A DNA stretch of 64,000 nt from Agriotes lineatus (Eukaryota; Arthropoda; Insecta; Coleoptera; Elateridae): the NCBI GenBank assembly GCA_940337035.1, contig CALNHX010003597.1, positions 1 through 64,000 on the forward strand. The letters are read 5' to 3'. Below are positions 54,885-64,000 of the stretch, one piece after another. The notes beneath the pieces were generated by a model. The model did no database searches. It was not told where the DNA came from and saw nothing but the letters and a program-made list of their open reading frames with translations. The number at the start of each line of letters is the position of its first letter. Within the stretch, counting starts at the first letter, position 1. The position numbers were made by a program, and so were the translations under genes.

Positions 54885-55117
54885 TGTTAGTGCGTATGTT
54901 GTAATTCCAAAGACATGTAATAAATAACTGGCCATGTCTATCTGTAATTTAAGATTGTATTTGAGCGTAGTTAATTTGACTTCATCGATAAGGAACGTAC
55001 GGAGATATTTTTTTATTATTTGTATTTTTCTTAATAATCGCGCGTGTAGAGAAATGGATTTTGGTGGAGGTGTCCTAAAATAATGAGATTCTTGAGCTAA
55101 TTTTATATTGATTTCAG

Positions 55118-55494
55118 ATGTAGATACCTCCATAGATTTTCCTTGCAAAATTGAACTAAGAGAAGATGACGTTAAGCCGTCTTGGCTTGAATGGGCAGCT
55201 GAAGGGCTTCCTGATGACATAAAAAGAATTAGAAGGAAACCTACACCATCAAGTAACAGAATACGAGGAAATTTTGAATGTGTTCAGTGTAATAGAAGTT
55301 ACATCAGGAAAGACTCACTGCAAAGACATGTAATGTACGAATGTGGCAAGGATCCTCAGTTTCAGTGCCCATTTTGCCCTCAAAAATGTAAACGCAAAGC
55401 ACATCAAATGAGACATATTAGAAGACAGCACAAGGATAAAATTGGTTTACTAGAAGAAAACAATCCGGATTTATTATTGCATAAGCAAACATGA
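55118..55494 (+). CDS. lola: lola alternative terminal exon (cassette 12)
   Basis: The acceptor TATATTGATTTCAG leads to AT plus 124 codons and TGA. The leader is about 55 residues, acidic first (VDTSIDFPCKIELREDDVKP) and then basic (KRIRRKP). Finger 1: CVQCNRSYIRKDSLQRH, ending VMYEC; linker GKDPQFQ, the commonest form; finger 2: CPFCPQKCKRKAHQMRH, ending RRQH. The tail is about 20 residues. The ATG at 55108 is in front of the splice site. Confidence 0.92.
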
Positions 55495-55580
55495 AAGAAT
55501 AACATTTGTAGCAAATTGAAAAATTATGTCATTGATAATACAATGCGAGATTTATACATGTTACTATAAATTTACATATA

Positions 55581-55777
55581 GTATGAACCAAAAGAAAGTT
55601 CATCAAAGATGCCTTTGGAATTTTGAAGTCATGTGTATCACAACACAAGAAAATTATACCTGATTCTTGTTACTGACATTTTATAGACAAATGATAGCTT
55701 CATATTTTGTGGTGTTATAAAACACACGACTTCGAAATTCCAAAGGCACCCTTGATGAACTTTCTTTTTGTTCATAC
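55581..55777. mobile_element. Short MITE with about 55-bp inverted ends
   Basis: GTATGAACCAAAAGAAAGTT at the left pairs with AACTTTCTTTTTGTTCATAC at the right; further in, GCCTTTGGAATTTTGAAGTC pairs with GACTTCGAAATTCCAAAGGC. It lies in the 3' region of cassette 12. No coding frame. Confidence 0.8.
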
Positions 55778-56686
55778 GATAGTATTTTGATATTAATTTT
55801 GAAATATGAATCTTAATTATGGATGAGGAAATACATTAATTTATATTCCTTTTAATACCGATAAAGATCCAGTAAAACCTGATTTTTTAACAAGTTTTAA
55901 GTAATTTTAGTTACCTACCATGTTATAGTAATTTGCTTAAGTTATTATATTTGCGCCGTATCTAGCCTGTTGGTAGATAAACTAGTGTGTTTTGTCTTTG
56001 TCTCTTACTTAAACACGATGAACAATATGAAAACGGTAAGTAAAGATACCATTTCTACAATTGATTTTTTATCTCTACTAATGTTGTTACACCATAGGTA
56101 CTTGGTTTTGGCTACTAATATTTCATTATTCCAAATTAAATAAAGTAGAAAACTACAAAGACAAATTATTATAATTGGCCTATTATGGATTCTACATACA
56201 ATTTACCACAAATGTAAACCTATAATACTCCGCAGAAGCTGACAGACTACATCGAAGAAATGATTATGTGTAGAGACATTGTTGTACACTACCATTACTA
56301 GTCGGCTAAATACCGTGCAATATTTATTAAAAAGCTGATATGGAACAGGTATGTCGTACATAAACATTGTATTTTGGCAACCCATTAATTTTTATTATTT
56401 CTTTTTTAATTTAACTTATTATGTAGATTATCGGCTTCATACCGCTTTTCAATTGTCCATTATTTATATCCAGTTTTAACGTATTTTTTTAACAATCATA
56501 CATTGCACATTTTTAGTTTTTAATTGTTCATTTACATCATATGTATGGTTTTGGAAAACAAAAAATAAATATTTTATTGTAATGTGTATATTTCTTTAAT
56601 TTGCAGCTATCGTCTTTATAGTTTGCCTTTTATTCGAAACGTCCTTGTATGTTAACATAAGGTGCTAATATATTTATTTGTTTCAG
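55778..56686. other. Intron ahead of cassette 13
   Basis: AT-rich, nothing recognised until the TTATTTGTTTCAG acceptor (56674-56686). Confidence 0.55.
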
Positions 56687-57105
56687 CTCAAGATCTGAGA
56701 GTAGGTCGTCCCTGGGAGCAATGGCCGCCACATTTATCACTTCCTCTATTTCTCATGCGCGAAAGTATGAGAAAGTCGATGATTTATTCGATGTCAAAAT
56801 CAACCCTCGATCTCAGTACTCCAACGAAAACTCCAAAAAGTTCGAAACCTTCCTCTTGCGACGGACCTGGCTTCGAGTGCCCAGTTTGCGGACGCGTTTA
56901 CAAGCTCAAGAGCTCACTTCGTAATCATCAGAAGTGGGAATGTGGGAAAGATCCACAATTCAAGTGCCCTTATTGTGTGTATAAAGCAAAACAAAAAATG
57001 CATATGGCTCGGCATATGGAACGGATGCACAGGGAAATTGATTATTCGGCTGATAAAAGTGAATTAGATCTCAGCATGAAGCTTGAAAACACGGAAGGTG
57101 ATTAG
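56687..57105 (+). CDS. lola: lola alternative terminal exon (cassette 13)
   Basis: A strong acceptor, TTTATTTGTTTCAG, leads to CT plus 138 codons and TAG. The leader is about 70 residues, with QDLRVGRPWEQWPPHLSLPL and a Ser/Lys/Pro-rich stretch (STPTKTPKSSKPSS). Finger 1: CPVCGRVYKLKSSLRNH, ending QKWEC; linker GKDPQFK; finger 2: CPYCVYKAKQKMHMARH, ending ERMH. A 24-residue acidic tail follows (ADKSELDLSMKLENTEGD). This cassette has more unique coding sequence than most. The ATG at 56662 is upstream of the splice site. Confidence 0.92.
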
Positions 57106-58500
57106 TTTGTTTGGTGGGAAAGTGTTAAAAAATTAATGAAAGCAAAGACCCCACATTTTGAAGTTACAACGCCATTTATTATTGAAATTGCAGTTGCATG
57201 CCCCAGTTAATTAACATTAATATCGAGTAATGGAAAACTGTTGGCGAGTTTTTTGATCATCACACTTCCAAAGAAGAGAGATGCAAAAACTTAGAAATAT
57301 TTAAACTATACGTGCTAAATGGAAAAGTAAATTGTCCAACTTAACAAACTGAACACTTTGTACTCAAACGTGTATTTCGAGCGTGGCTGCAAGATATGTT
57401 AACTAATAGCTTGTGATAAACACATTTATTTTTAGATTTTATATAAGGCCTATGGCGAAAGCATAAGTATTCCTCAAGTGTTACTCAAAACTGCCTATTT
57501 TAAGTGCCTCAATTTTTCAAGTTCCTTCCTGTGGAAGACGGTTACCTTTTTATATTTATACGGTTTTGTCATCATAATTTTATTAACTGAGTGAAAGTAA
57601 TTATTCTCGAATAATTCATATCACATTGAAGTTGTATTTTATCAGATACATCTTTTTGTTTAAATGTAACAAAAAGGTTCGATAGCCGCATAGTACCGAA
57701 GGTTTTAGAAAAAGCTGTCTTGTAACTTTTACTTTTTCTAGAAAGGTTTAAATCGTGATATTTTTTCACAATAATGCGAGTGTAGTTTTGATTCACGCTA
57801 GTTCCTCTGATATAAAAGAAATTCAGAAATACGTAAAGTACTTCTACACACGTGCAGGATGCGGTTTTGTATATTGCTTATAATTTTCAAGGCAGCTTGT
57901 GTCATAGTTTTACATGCTTTTTATATAAGTAAATGTTACTGAACATGCTTTTTTATATTATAGTGATTTGTCAGCTAAAAGTATTGTGAATTTTAAATAT
58001 AGTACATATAAGGTGAAGGGATATTATTTGCGGAGAAACAACAACAAATATCCAAGTCGACCCATGTAACAATACTCAAAGGAAATATGTGATTCTCTAT
58101 ATCGTAATAGTATGTAAAACGCCAGGTTCAAAGTTCCTTATCCATTTTATAATTATTTTCGTATATTTAGGGTTAAAATAAATTTGCCGTTTGTTTTCTA
58201 TTCCATAAACCATGAACTGATACTACATACCTTTTTATAGTTTTATAAAGATATTATTGTATATTCCAGTTACATTGTAAAGCATTTAATAGTTACTACT
58301 AGCAATCGTAAGCTTTTTATATTGTATTTACTTTGATATACATTTGCAATACTTTCAACGCTTTTTTGTAAGGATTGATAATGTAGAATTTACTCCATTA
58401 TCTATATACATTTTGAACAGCTTTGTTTAATAAACTGTTTATAATAAATGCAACTTTCTATTTAACTTTATTTTTACACTCAAGATAAAGATAGCCATTA
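57106..58500. other. Probable long 3' UTR of cassette 13
   Basis: AT-rich with no repeat ends. AATAAA at 58429-58434, with another at 58442-58447, is the first good signal pair, which would give a 3' UTR of about 1.3 kb. Confidence 0.45.
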
Positions 58501-58882
58501 ATAGTATATTATACATCAAGGTAGCGAAGCGCAGTATTATAACCTGAGCGCATATTAGATACTGAGCGCGCAGCGCGAAGTATCTAAAGCGCGAAGGTTA
58601 TAAGACGATTCGCTACCGTGGTGTATATACTATTTTTTGCACTACCAAACGGCTTAATACCTAAATTCCCAACCAATTTCGAAAATATTTTAACTGTCAA
58701 CCTGACAATACAGCTCTTTAAAACGTCAAAATTAAAATAGCCATATTTGGTAACTTAGCAATTTATTAGTTACCACAGTGAAAATTGTTTATTTTACTTT
58801 CTCTCCCTTGGTGGAGAAAATCAACTTCACAACCTCAAAATAGGCCAATAACGGTGCGTTCTGAGACTAGTAGTGCAAAAAA
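58501..58882. mobile_element. Palindromic MITE-like insertion
   Basis: The first half is a hairpin, ATAGTATATTATACATCAAG...GTGGTGTATATACTAT (58501-58633), with GGTAGCGAAGCG / TTCGCTACC and GATACTGAGCGCGC inside. Then TTTTTTGCACTAC (58634-58646) pairs with GTAGTGCAAAAAA (58870-58882). Possibly two insertions. No coding frame. Confidence 0.65.
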
Positions 58883-59200
58883 TATGTTATTTATACCTTT
58901 ATACTATATTTAACAAACAGATTCAGTAGTAAAATGACTGGGGCAGCCTTGATTGCTTAAAAACCAGTTTTACTTGTTACAAATTAAAAACTCAGAAGAG
59001 TTCAAAAATTGTTCAATATAAAATAAAATTGAGCTGTGTACAACGGAGTTACTAATAGCAATATTCTATTCAAATTTACCTTGTTAGCGCTTTTACTGAA
59101 TCTGTTTGTTAAATGTAGTATAGAAGACAAACCAGTATTTAAATATTCCTTGGAGCTTGATATTCTTGTCAGCTTGTTTACTGGTTTTTATTTGTTTTTG

Positions 59201-59760
59201 TACAGGGTGTTTCAAAATTGCATGGGACAAATATGAAGACGTTATTCTATACCAACAAAATAAAAGAAAATCTCTAATAAACATATGTCCTAAAATAATT
59301 CATTTCAAAGATATTCTTGATTAAAGAATTAAAGATAGCAATTCGTTTTTAAAAAGTTTAGATTTAGTAGGCTGGTGTTTTGTTTTCATTAACTGTATGT
59401 TTTACTTACACTGTCAAAATTATTATGAGTGACTCAGAAGCAAGATATTACTTCGAATAGTTACTATAAATTTTACTTAAAAAATACTTCCAATAATTTA
59501 TTTTGGAACGCATGCTTTTTATTTTTCTACTTTTTATTATAGAACAACGACCACATATTGTATGCAAGCAAAAAATCATGTGTCGAAACAAAACACCAGT
59601 CTTCGTTTGAAAAACGTATTGTTATCTTTAATTCTTTGATCAAGTATATCTTTGAAATGAATAATTTTAGGACATATGTTTATTAGAGATTTTCTCTTAT
59701 TTTGTGGTGCAGAATAACGCCCTTATATTTGTTCTGAGCAATTTTGAAACATCCTGTATA
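59201..59760. mobile_element. MITE with about 150-bp inverted ends, TA flanks
   Basis: TACAGGGTGTTTCAAAATTG (59201) and CAATTTTGAAACATCCTGTA (59740-59759) face each other, and pairing continues through ACATATGTCCTAAAATAATT and TTTGATCAAGTATATC-like words. TA at both ends and CAGGGTGTTTC fit Tc1/mariner-type MITEs. The middle is not coding. Confidence 0.8.
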
Positions 59761-60904
59761 GCTAATGATTATACCTACTACACGTTAAATTGCGGGAGGA
59801 AAATATATTGGAAAATAGGTTTATCAGTATTGTTTATCATTTAAATGTACAATAATGGAATAAATAATAATGGTGAGGCAGTAACACCCCATGAAGGAGC
59901 TTGGCCTGCAAGGCGGAAGGTCAGAGCTTCCGTATCCTCGCTCTCACACCCAGCTGTCGCGTGTCAAATTCATGACACGTGGTGATGTGGTGAGCATCAC
60001 GCATTAGACAAACAATAATGGAATGGTATTTCAAAATAGAGAAATATTTATTATACACAAAACGATACTAAAAATTTGACAACTTGACCGATTAGCGGTT
60101 TAGCAAGCCATGCTATGGGTAGCTATATTATTCGAAACTTATCATCTTATTAATATTATTTTTCTTCTATTGATACCATTACCAGTTGTTCATATAAATT
60201 GCTTATGTTCATTCTTGAAACTTCTCATATTTGAGAATAATACCAAAAAAAAAATGAATATTTAAAATATTCATGTTAACAGATGAGATATTACTTATAA
60301 CAGGAACTTGCAAATTTCATTGAGTAATTGAAACGTGACAGATTGGAAAAATACTTTGAGTGTATGGAATATGGTTTACAGTGAATTATGTATGTATATA
60401 GTTTGTTATATGGTTTCCAATGTATTAATTCTCGTGTATTTTAGGAATATCCAGCATAATTCTCATTTACAGTAGTCTTTTCTTTGGGAGACATTGCTGC
60501 TGTATACGATTTTTTGAAGTTGGAAAATATATATAACACTGTCTACCTAGAGAGACACAGAATGTCAACTTTCTATTGATCTTCCTATTGATGATGAACC
60601 GCAGCAATTTTAATTAAAAGTACTCAATAGTAATGCCATCGTTAATGAGTTCAAAATTCTTTTATATGTTTGTCTACAACCTCTCATTTGGTGTTATTAA
60701 CTCTTTCTGAGTTCATTGCAGGCATGTAAGGTTGTCATTTTTCAATTTACGGTGGCTGGACAATAACTGTATAAGAGCAGCAATGTATTACAGCGTTTAC
60801 TTGAACTCTTTTGCTATGGGAAAATTTTTGACTACTGTACCGAGCAGAATCGTACGTTAACCATAGTTAATGTTTGTATGTATAATCTGTAACCTCATTT
60901 ACTT
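59761..60904. other. AT-rich intron with a possible SINE scrap
   Basis: At about 59870-60010 is a GC-richer piece (AAGGCGGAAGGTCAGAGCTT, GTGATGTGGTGAGCATCACG) of unknown family. The rest has no features. Confidence 0.4.
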
Positions 60905-61250
60905 TCCGGTGTAGAGGCTGGTGCTTTAAGGTTTGGCATCTGGCGGTAGAGTGCTCAACTTGCCCCGGATTCAGGATACAGAGTTGGAACGCGCCTTTGG
61001 TGCTTGTGCAGCAACCATTGTGTGATGTGTGTGTCTTGGCGATGTGTTGACCTTGTTACTCTATCTCTTAGGTCTGTGGTTTTGAGTAGAGCACAGTTAA
61101 TTTGGTGCGCAACTGTGAATAGTCTAACCGAGCCCGATTATAATTTTCAAGGCTACGGAAAAATTCTGACCCTCGTGGGATTAGAACTGAGGACTTGCTT
61201 AATGCAAGCCTAGCGCTTACCCAACTGCGCCACGCGGCTTCTTCCCGTAG
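60905..61250 (-). repeat. tRNA-derived SINE, minus strand
   Basis: Read on the minus strand, the head (about 61175-61245) has GTGGCGCAGTTGGGTAAGCG, a tRNA A box, then CTCAGTTCTAATCCC, a B box, with tRNA-like spacing. A body of about 270 bases follows. It is not a functional tRNA: the arms do not close well and the anticodon loop is odd. Confidence 0.7.
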
Positions 61251-61370
61251 TTAATGTGAACCAAATATATGCAGATTTGTCCATTTCCCGTTGTTTATGT
61301 CAGAAGTAATGCACCACTTTTTTACATTTTCTGCTCTATTTACAATTTATCAATATCATTACAAACCAAT

Positions 61371-61566
61371 CATCTAGGTGGCATAGTGGGTAGAATGCTA
61401 GGCTTGCAATAAACAAGTACTCTGTTCAATTCCGCGAATAGGCAGAACTTTTTCAGCAATCCATTGGATGGGTACTGTGTCGGGTGACCATTCGCCATTA
61501 GATACAATTAGTGTCGCTTTTCTCTGAATACTGGTCTAAGAGGTAGAGTAGTAGTAGTAGTAGTAT
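61371..61566 (+). repeat. tRNA-derived SINE, plus strand
   Basis: TGGCATAGTGGGTAGAATGC (A box) and CTGTTCAATTCCGCG (B box) start the unit. TAGGCTTGCAATAAACAAGT in the anticodon region resembles that of the minus-strand SINE at 61250 (TAGGCTTGCATTAAGCAAGT), so the two are related. It ends in a (TAG)n tail, about 61545-61564. Confidence 0.72.
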
Positions 61567-61570
61567 TTGT

Positions 61571-61892
61571 GGGGAGACTCAATGTCTAGCAAGTAGGCCT
61601 TCTTAGGCCCTTTTTGCCAACCCCGTGCATGCGGAGTACCAGGTACCTTAGCCCTACTTAGAATTTTGCCAAGACTAAGGAGTTCCAACCTTAGCAAGGG
61701 ATCTTTTACATGCTACACATCGTAGTAACATGGGACCCACGGCTTTACATCACTTCCGAATGATGGCATTCTGTAGAGGTTTTCATCTGCATTTTTTACA
61801 TTTTTTAAAAACCTCACCGGGATCGGGGATCGAACTCTCAACTCTCAGATCAGTAGCCAGAATGCTTTTACCACTGAGCTATGGAGCCCGGC
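61571..61892 (-). repeat. tRNA-derived SINE of another family, minus strand
   Basis: On the minus strand the head is CCGGGCTCCATAGCTCAGTG and GTAAAAGCATTC (A box), then GAGTTCGATCCCC (B box). The body reads back to about 61571 and contains paired words (CTAAGGTACC / GGTACCTTAG-like). The head differs from the two SINEs to its left. Confidence 0.75.
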
Positions 61893-63234
61893 AAGAGATA
61901 GAGAGTAACAGACTACACACGTGACTTGGAGGTAGCACAAAGAGCCCACCCACCTTGAGGTCTAAATGTGTGTGAAGTTGGTTCACCTTGATTGACCAAA
62001 CAATGGAGTGGCCAAGCAATAATCCTTGGTCCAATAGTCAGTAAACTTCAATTTTTTTATTTGAGGCCTCAGAAGGGTTAGTGCAAGAAAACAGTACATT
62101 TCATCGGGATCTATGTCGGTCTATTTTTCCTTGTGGGTCTGATTTGGGGTTTGGTTATTGTCGTCACTCAGGTGGTAGTACAAATTTGTCGCAGGAGAAA
62201 AAAATTGGAAACAATCTAAAACTGAAAGATTATCACCTATTTTCAAAACCACAGAACCTAGGTCCTTTTTCTAAATAAAGCAAATTGTAGGCCAAAAATT
62301 AACAGTTTTTTTCAGTCACATTTATTGCTCAAATTATTCCCAGAATTATTTTGTTCATTGTTTTCAGATGTGCTAGGACTACTGTCAGGTTCAAAACGTT
62401 CATCTTCTGGTTCAGTTTCCCATAAACATTTCTCTAACTCGGCATCCATCAAATATTTCTGTGCCATTGCAGTAAAAATTTCAATCCCAGAAGCTCAAAA
62501 ACTGTCTACAAAAGAATAAAACGTAACTAACGACTCCAATAGTGCCATATGCACATGATATCTTTAAACCCCGCCACCTGCTTTAATATCAACCGATGTA
62601 AACCAAACTTTTTTTGTGGTCAAAACAGATGTAAATGAATGTAAATGCAGTGGCGAATGCGCATGTTTCCCATAGCAAATGCATTAAAAAACCTTGCATC
62701 ATAATACGTCTCCCTTGTATTTGGCAATCAGCAATTTGCGGAATATCCCGGCTCCTGTAGCGCAAGGGTTAAAATTAAATATTTATTTGCCAAAAGCAAG
62801 TAACATGTCTTTATATTTCAGTTTTTGTTATATAGTGTGGAGCTTGGTAATAATTTTTTGAGTGGAACCCGTTGATAAATGCAATATTGTTTTAGTTTTA
62901 GTTATATCGAAATTGAAATTGCGACCTTTATGCGCCCTTGAAAATAATTTTATGTACTCAGTTTAGTAACCAGCGATAACTCAGAGTTTTAACCCTGCAT
63001 CCATATTTTCTGAACATCAGGTTTGGAGCTAGTTAGTGTGAGGAAAAGACAGAACTCGTTTGTGTAGAACAGTATAATTGAAGTTTACTTCTTTCTAATA
63101 CTGTGCACAAGAATGGAGGCCACACTATGTTTATGGAACTGTATATTAGACTGAAGCGGAGCAAGTTTAATGTTATACCACAGTAAAATGTGATTCTGAT
63201 TAAATAATAACATTAATTCTAAATATTTTTTTAG
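61893..63234. other. Intron, mostly featureless
   Basis: No cassette, transposon end or long frame is recognised. Short open frames here show no known motif. CGGCTCCTGTAGCGCAAGGG (62749) looks faintly like a tRNA A box but has no B box nearby. Confidence 0.4.
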
Positions 63235-63400
63235 GAGGAACTCTTCAAACTTTGAATGTGATTATTGCGGAAAAACGAAAAAATATAAAAACAACCTAAC
63301 CAGGCACTTAAACTACAAATGTAATCACATTGGCTTGTGAAATATGCAGAAAGACTTTTTGAAATAACACTGGTTTCAAATACATAATATTTTGTAATTA
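63235..63400 (+). pseudogene. lola: Decayed lola-type zinc-finger cassette
   Basis: After a good acceptor, AAATATTTTTTTAG, one base rather than two precedes the finger frame, so the phase no longer fits. Finger 1 is whole: CDYCGKTKKYKNNLTRH, ending NYKC. The linker region is shortened (NHIGL) and hits TGA. In the +1 frame the second finger begins ACEICRKTF and stops at once. At least two indels and two stops are needed to explain it. Confidence 0.8.
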
Positions 63401-63701
63401 GGTAATATAAAGTGATATCACTGAATAAAACTTGATACAAAATCTATTCGACATTATTATAGAGCCATATCAAGTTTAAAATGATTACTTATCAGTACAT
63501 CAGTACAAGGAAGCAAACTTTAGAATTGCAGAAGTTACATTATTTTAGCTTGAAGACTCCCCATTGCAAATATTGTTGTATTATATTAATTGGTTGTAGA
63601 TCTAATCTTTTTCTAGCACTGTGCTATTTTAACATCTAAATTAATTTAGGTTGGGGCTGTAAATAGTGTTAATACTGAGTAGCTGTGTATTTTATTTATA
63701 G

Positions 63702-63904
63702 GAATATATGACAGTTCTTCAGATTATAACCATTCGTGCAAACTGTGTGGAAAACAGTATAAATACAGACGTAATTTAGTGAAGCACATGCGATATGAGT
63801 GTAATCAGAAGGGCAGATTTGTGTGTAATTTTTGCGAGAGAAGTTTTAAACAAAAAGGGCACCTAAAGTATCACGTTCATCATCTTCATCAAGCCTATTG
63901 TTAG
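63702..63904 (+). CDS. lola: lola alternative terminal exon (cassette 14)
   Basis: The acceptor TATTTTATTTATAG leads to GA plus 66 codons and TAG. The leader is IYDSSDYNHS. Finger 1: CKLCGKQYKYRRNLVKH, ending MRYEC; linker NQKGRFV, where N replaces the first G; finger 2: CNFCERSFKQKGHLKYH, ending HHLH. Five residues follow. It has no ATG and was read directly from codons. No AATAAA is seen in the remaining 96 bases, so its UTR, and perhaps more cassettes, lie beyond the window. Confidence 0.9.
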
Positions 63905-64000
63905 CATTCAGTTATTGTTTGAAGCATTCTTTTGTTACTTATAATTATAACTATGTAGGTATTTTATGAAATTATATATGGCTGGTGTGTAAGTAGATAA

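Noticed and set aside
60420..60540. A further lola cassette after TTTTAGGAATATCC
   Set aside because: An acceptor-like site leads to GA and an open frame with Cys residues (GRHCCC), but there is no C-x2-C-x12-H pattern, so it is not a finger exon.
61175..61245. A functional tRNA gene
   Set aside because: A and B boxes are present but the acceptor and anticodon stems do not close properly, and a related copy with a SINE-like body and tail lies nearby; SINE head is the better call.

Overview
This is an arthropod, almost certainly insect, nuclear DNA window. It is AT-rich and intron-dominated, and densely loaded with transposable elements of many superfamilies. No bacterial features are seen. 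The order of insect cannot be told from the sequence alone.

The host gene signal is one locus read on the + strand, from about 18.2 kb to the right edge. It is a tandem array of alternative 3' terminal exons of the longitudinals lacking (lola) type. Each intact unit has a pyrimidine-rich 3' splice site, two bases that finish a split codon, a variable leader, one Cys2-His-Cys finger (C-x2-C-x12-H-x3/4-C), a short linker usually containing GK, one Cys2-His2 finger, a stop codon, and often an AATAAA signal. I find 14 intact units: 18913, 25405, 25994, 28390, 38209, 42998, 44175, 44789, 45998, 49339, 54049, 55118, 56687 and 63702. Three units are decayed: 18252, 54625 (TGA in place of a zinc-binding Cys) and 63235. 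The shared BTB-domain exons are not in the window and should lie upstream. A common exon would be joined to one of these cassettes per transcript, giving nuclear BTB proteins with different DNA-binding ends.

From 1 to 18 kb there is no host coding sequence. It holds an RT scrap, a Tc1/mariner-like transposase remnant, an RTE-like 3' fragment, a 10.1-kb Ty3/gypsy retrotransposon (2682-12773) with 2-kb LTRs and open gag and pol, a truncated psq/jerky-type transposase, and a nest of hAT-like, Harbinger, mariner and MITE insertions (14332-17626). From 20.1 to 25 kb there are fold-back structures holding a broken Crypton-like tyrosine recombinase and an RTE fragment with a 12-bp target duplication. 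From 28.9 to 37.7 kb a decayed minus-strand Ty3/gypsy element carries two P-superfamily insertions in one 8-bp target, so that three copies of the octamer are present. From 38.6 to 42.6 kb is a MULE with a decayed SWIM-finger transposase. Further right are two inverted copies of one repeat around exons 44175 and 44789, a CR1/Jockey-like non-LTR element abutting exon 49339, several MITEs, and a cluster of three tRNA-derived SINEs (60.9-61.9 kb).

Exon boundaries come from reading frame, splice consensus and agreement of phase among units. Superfamily names for transposons come from motifs and target duplications seen by eye. No alignment or database search was run.
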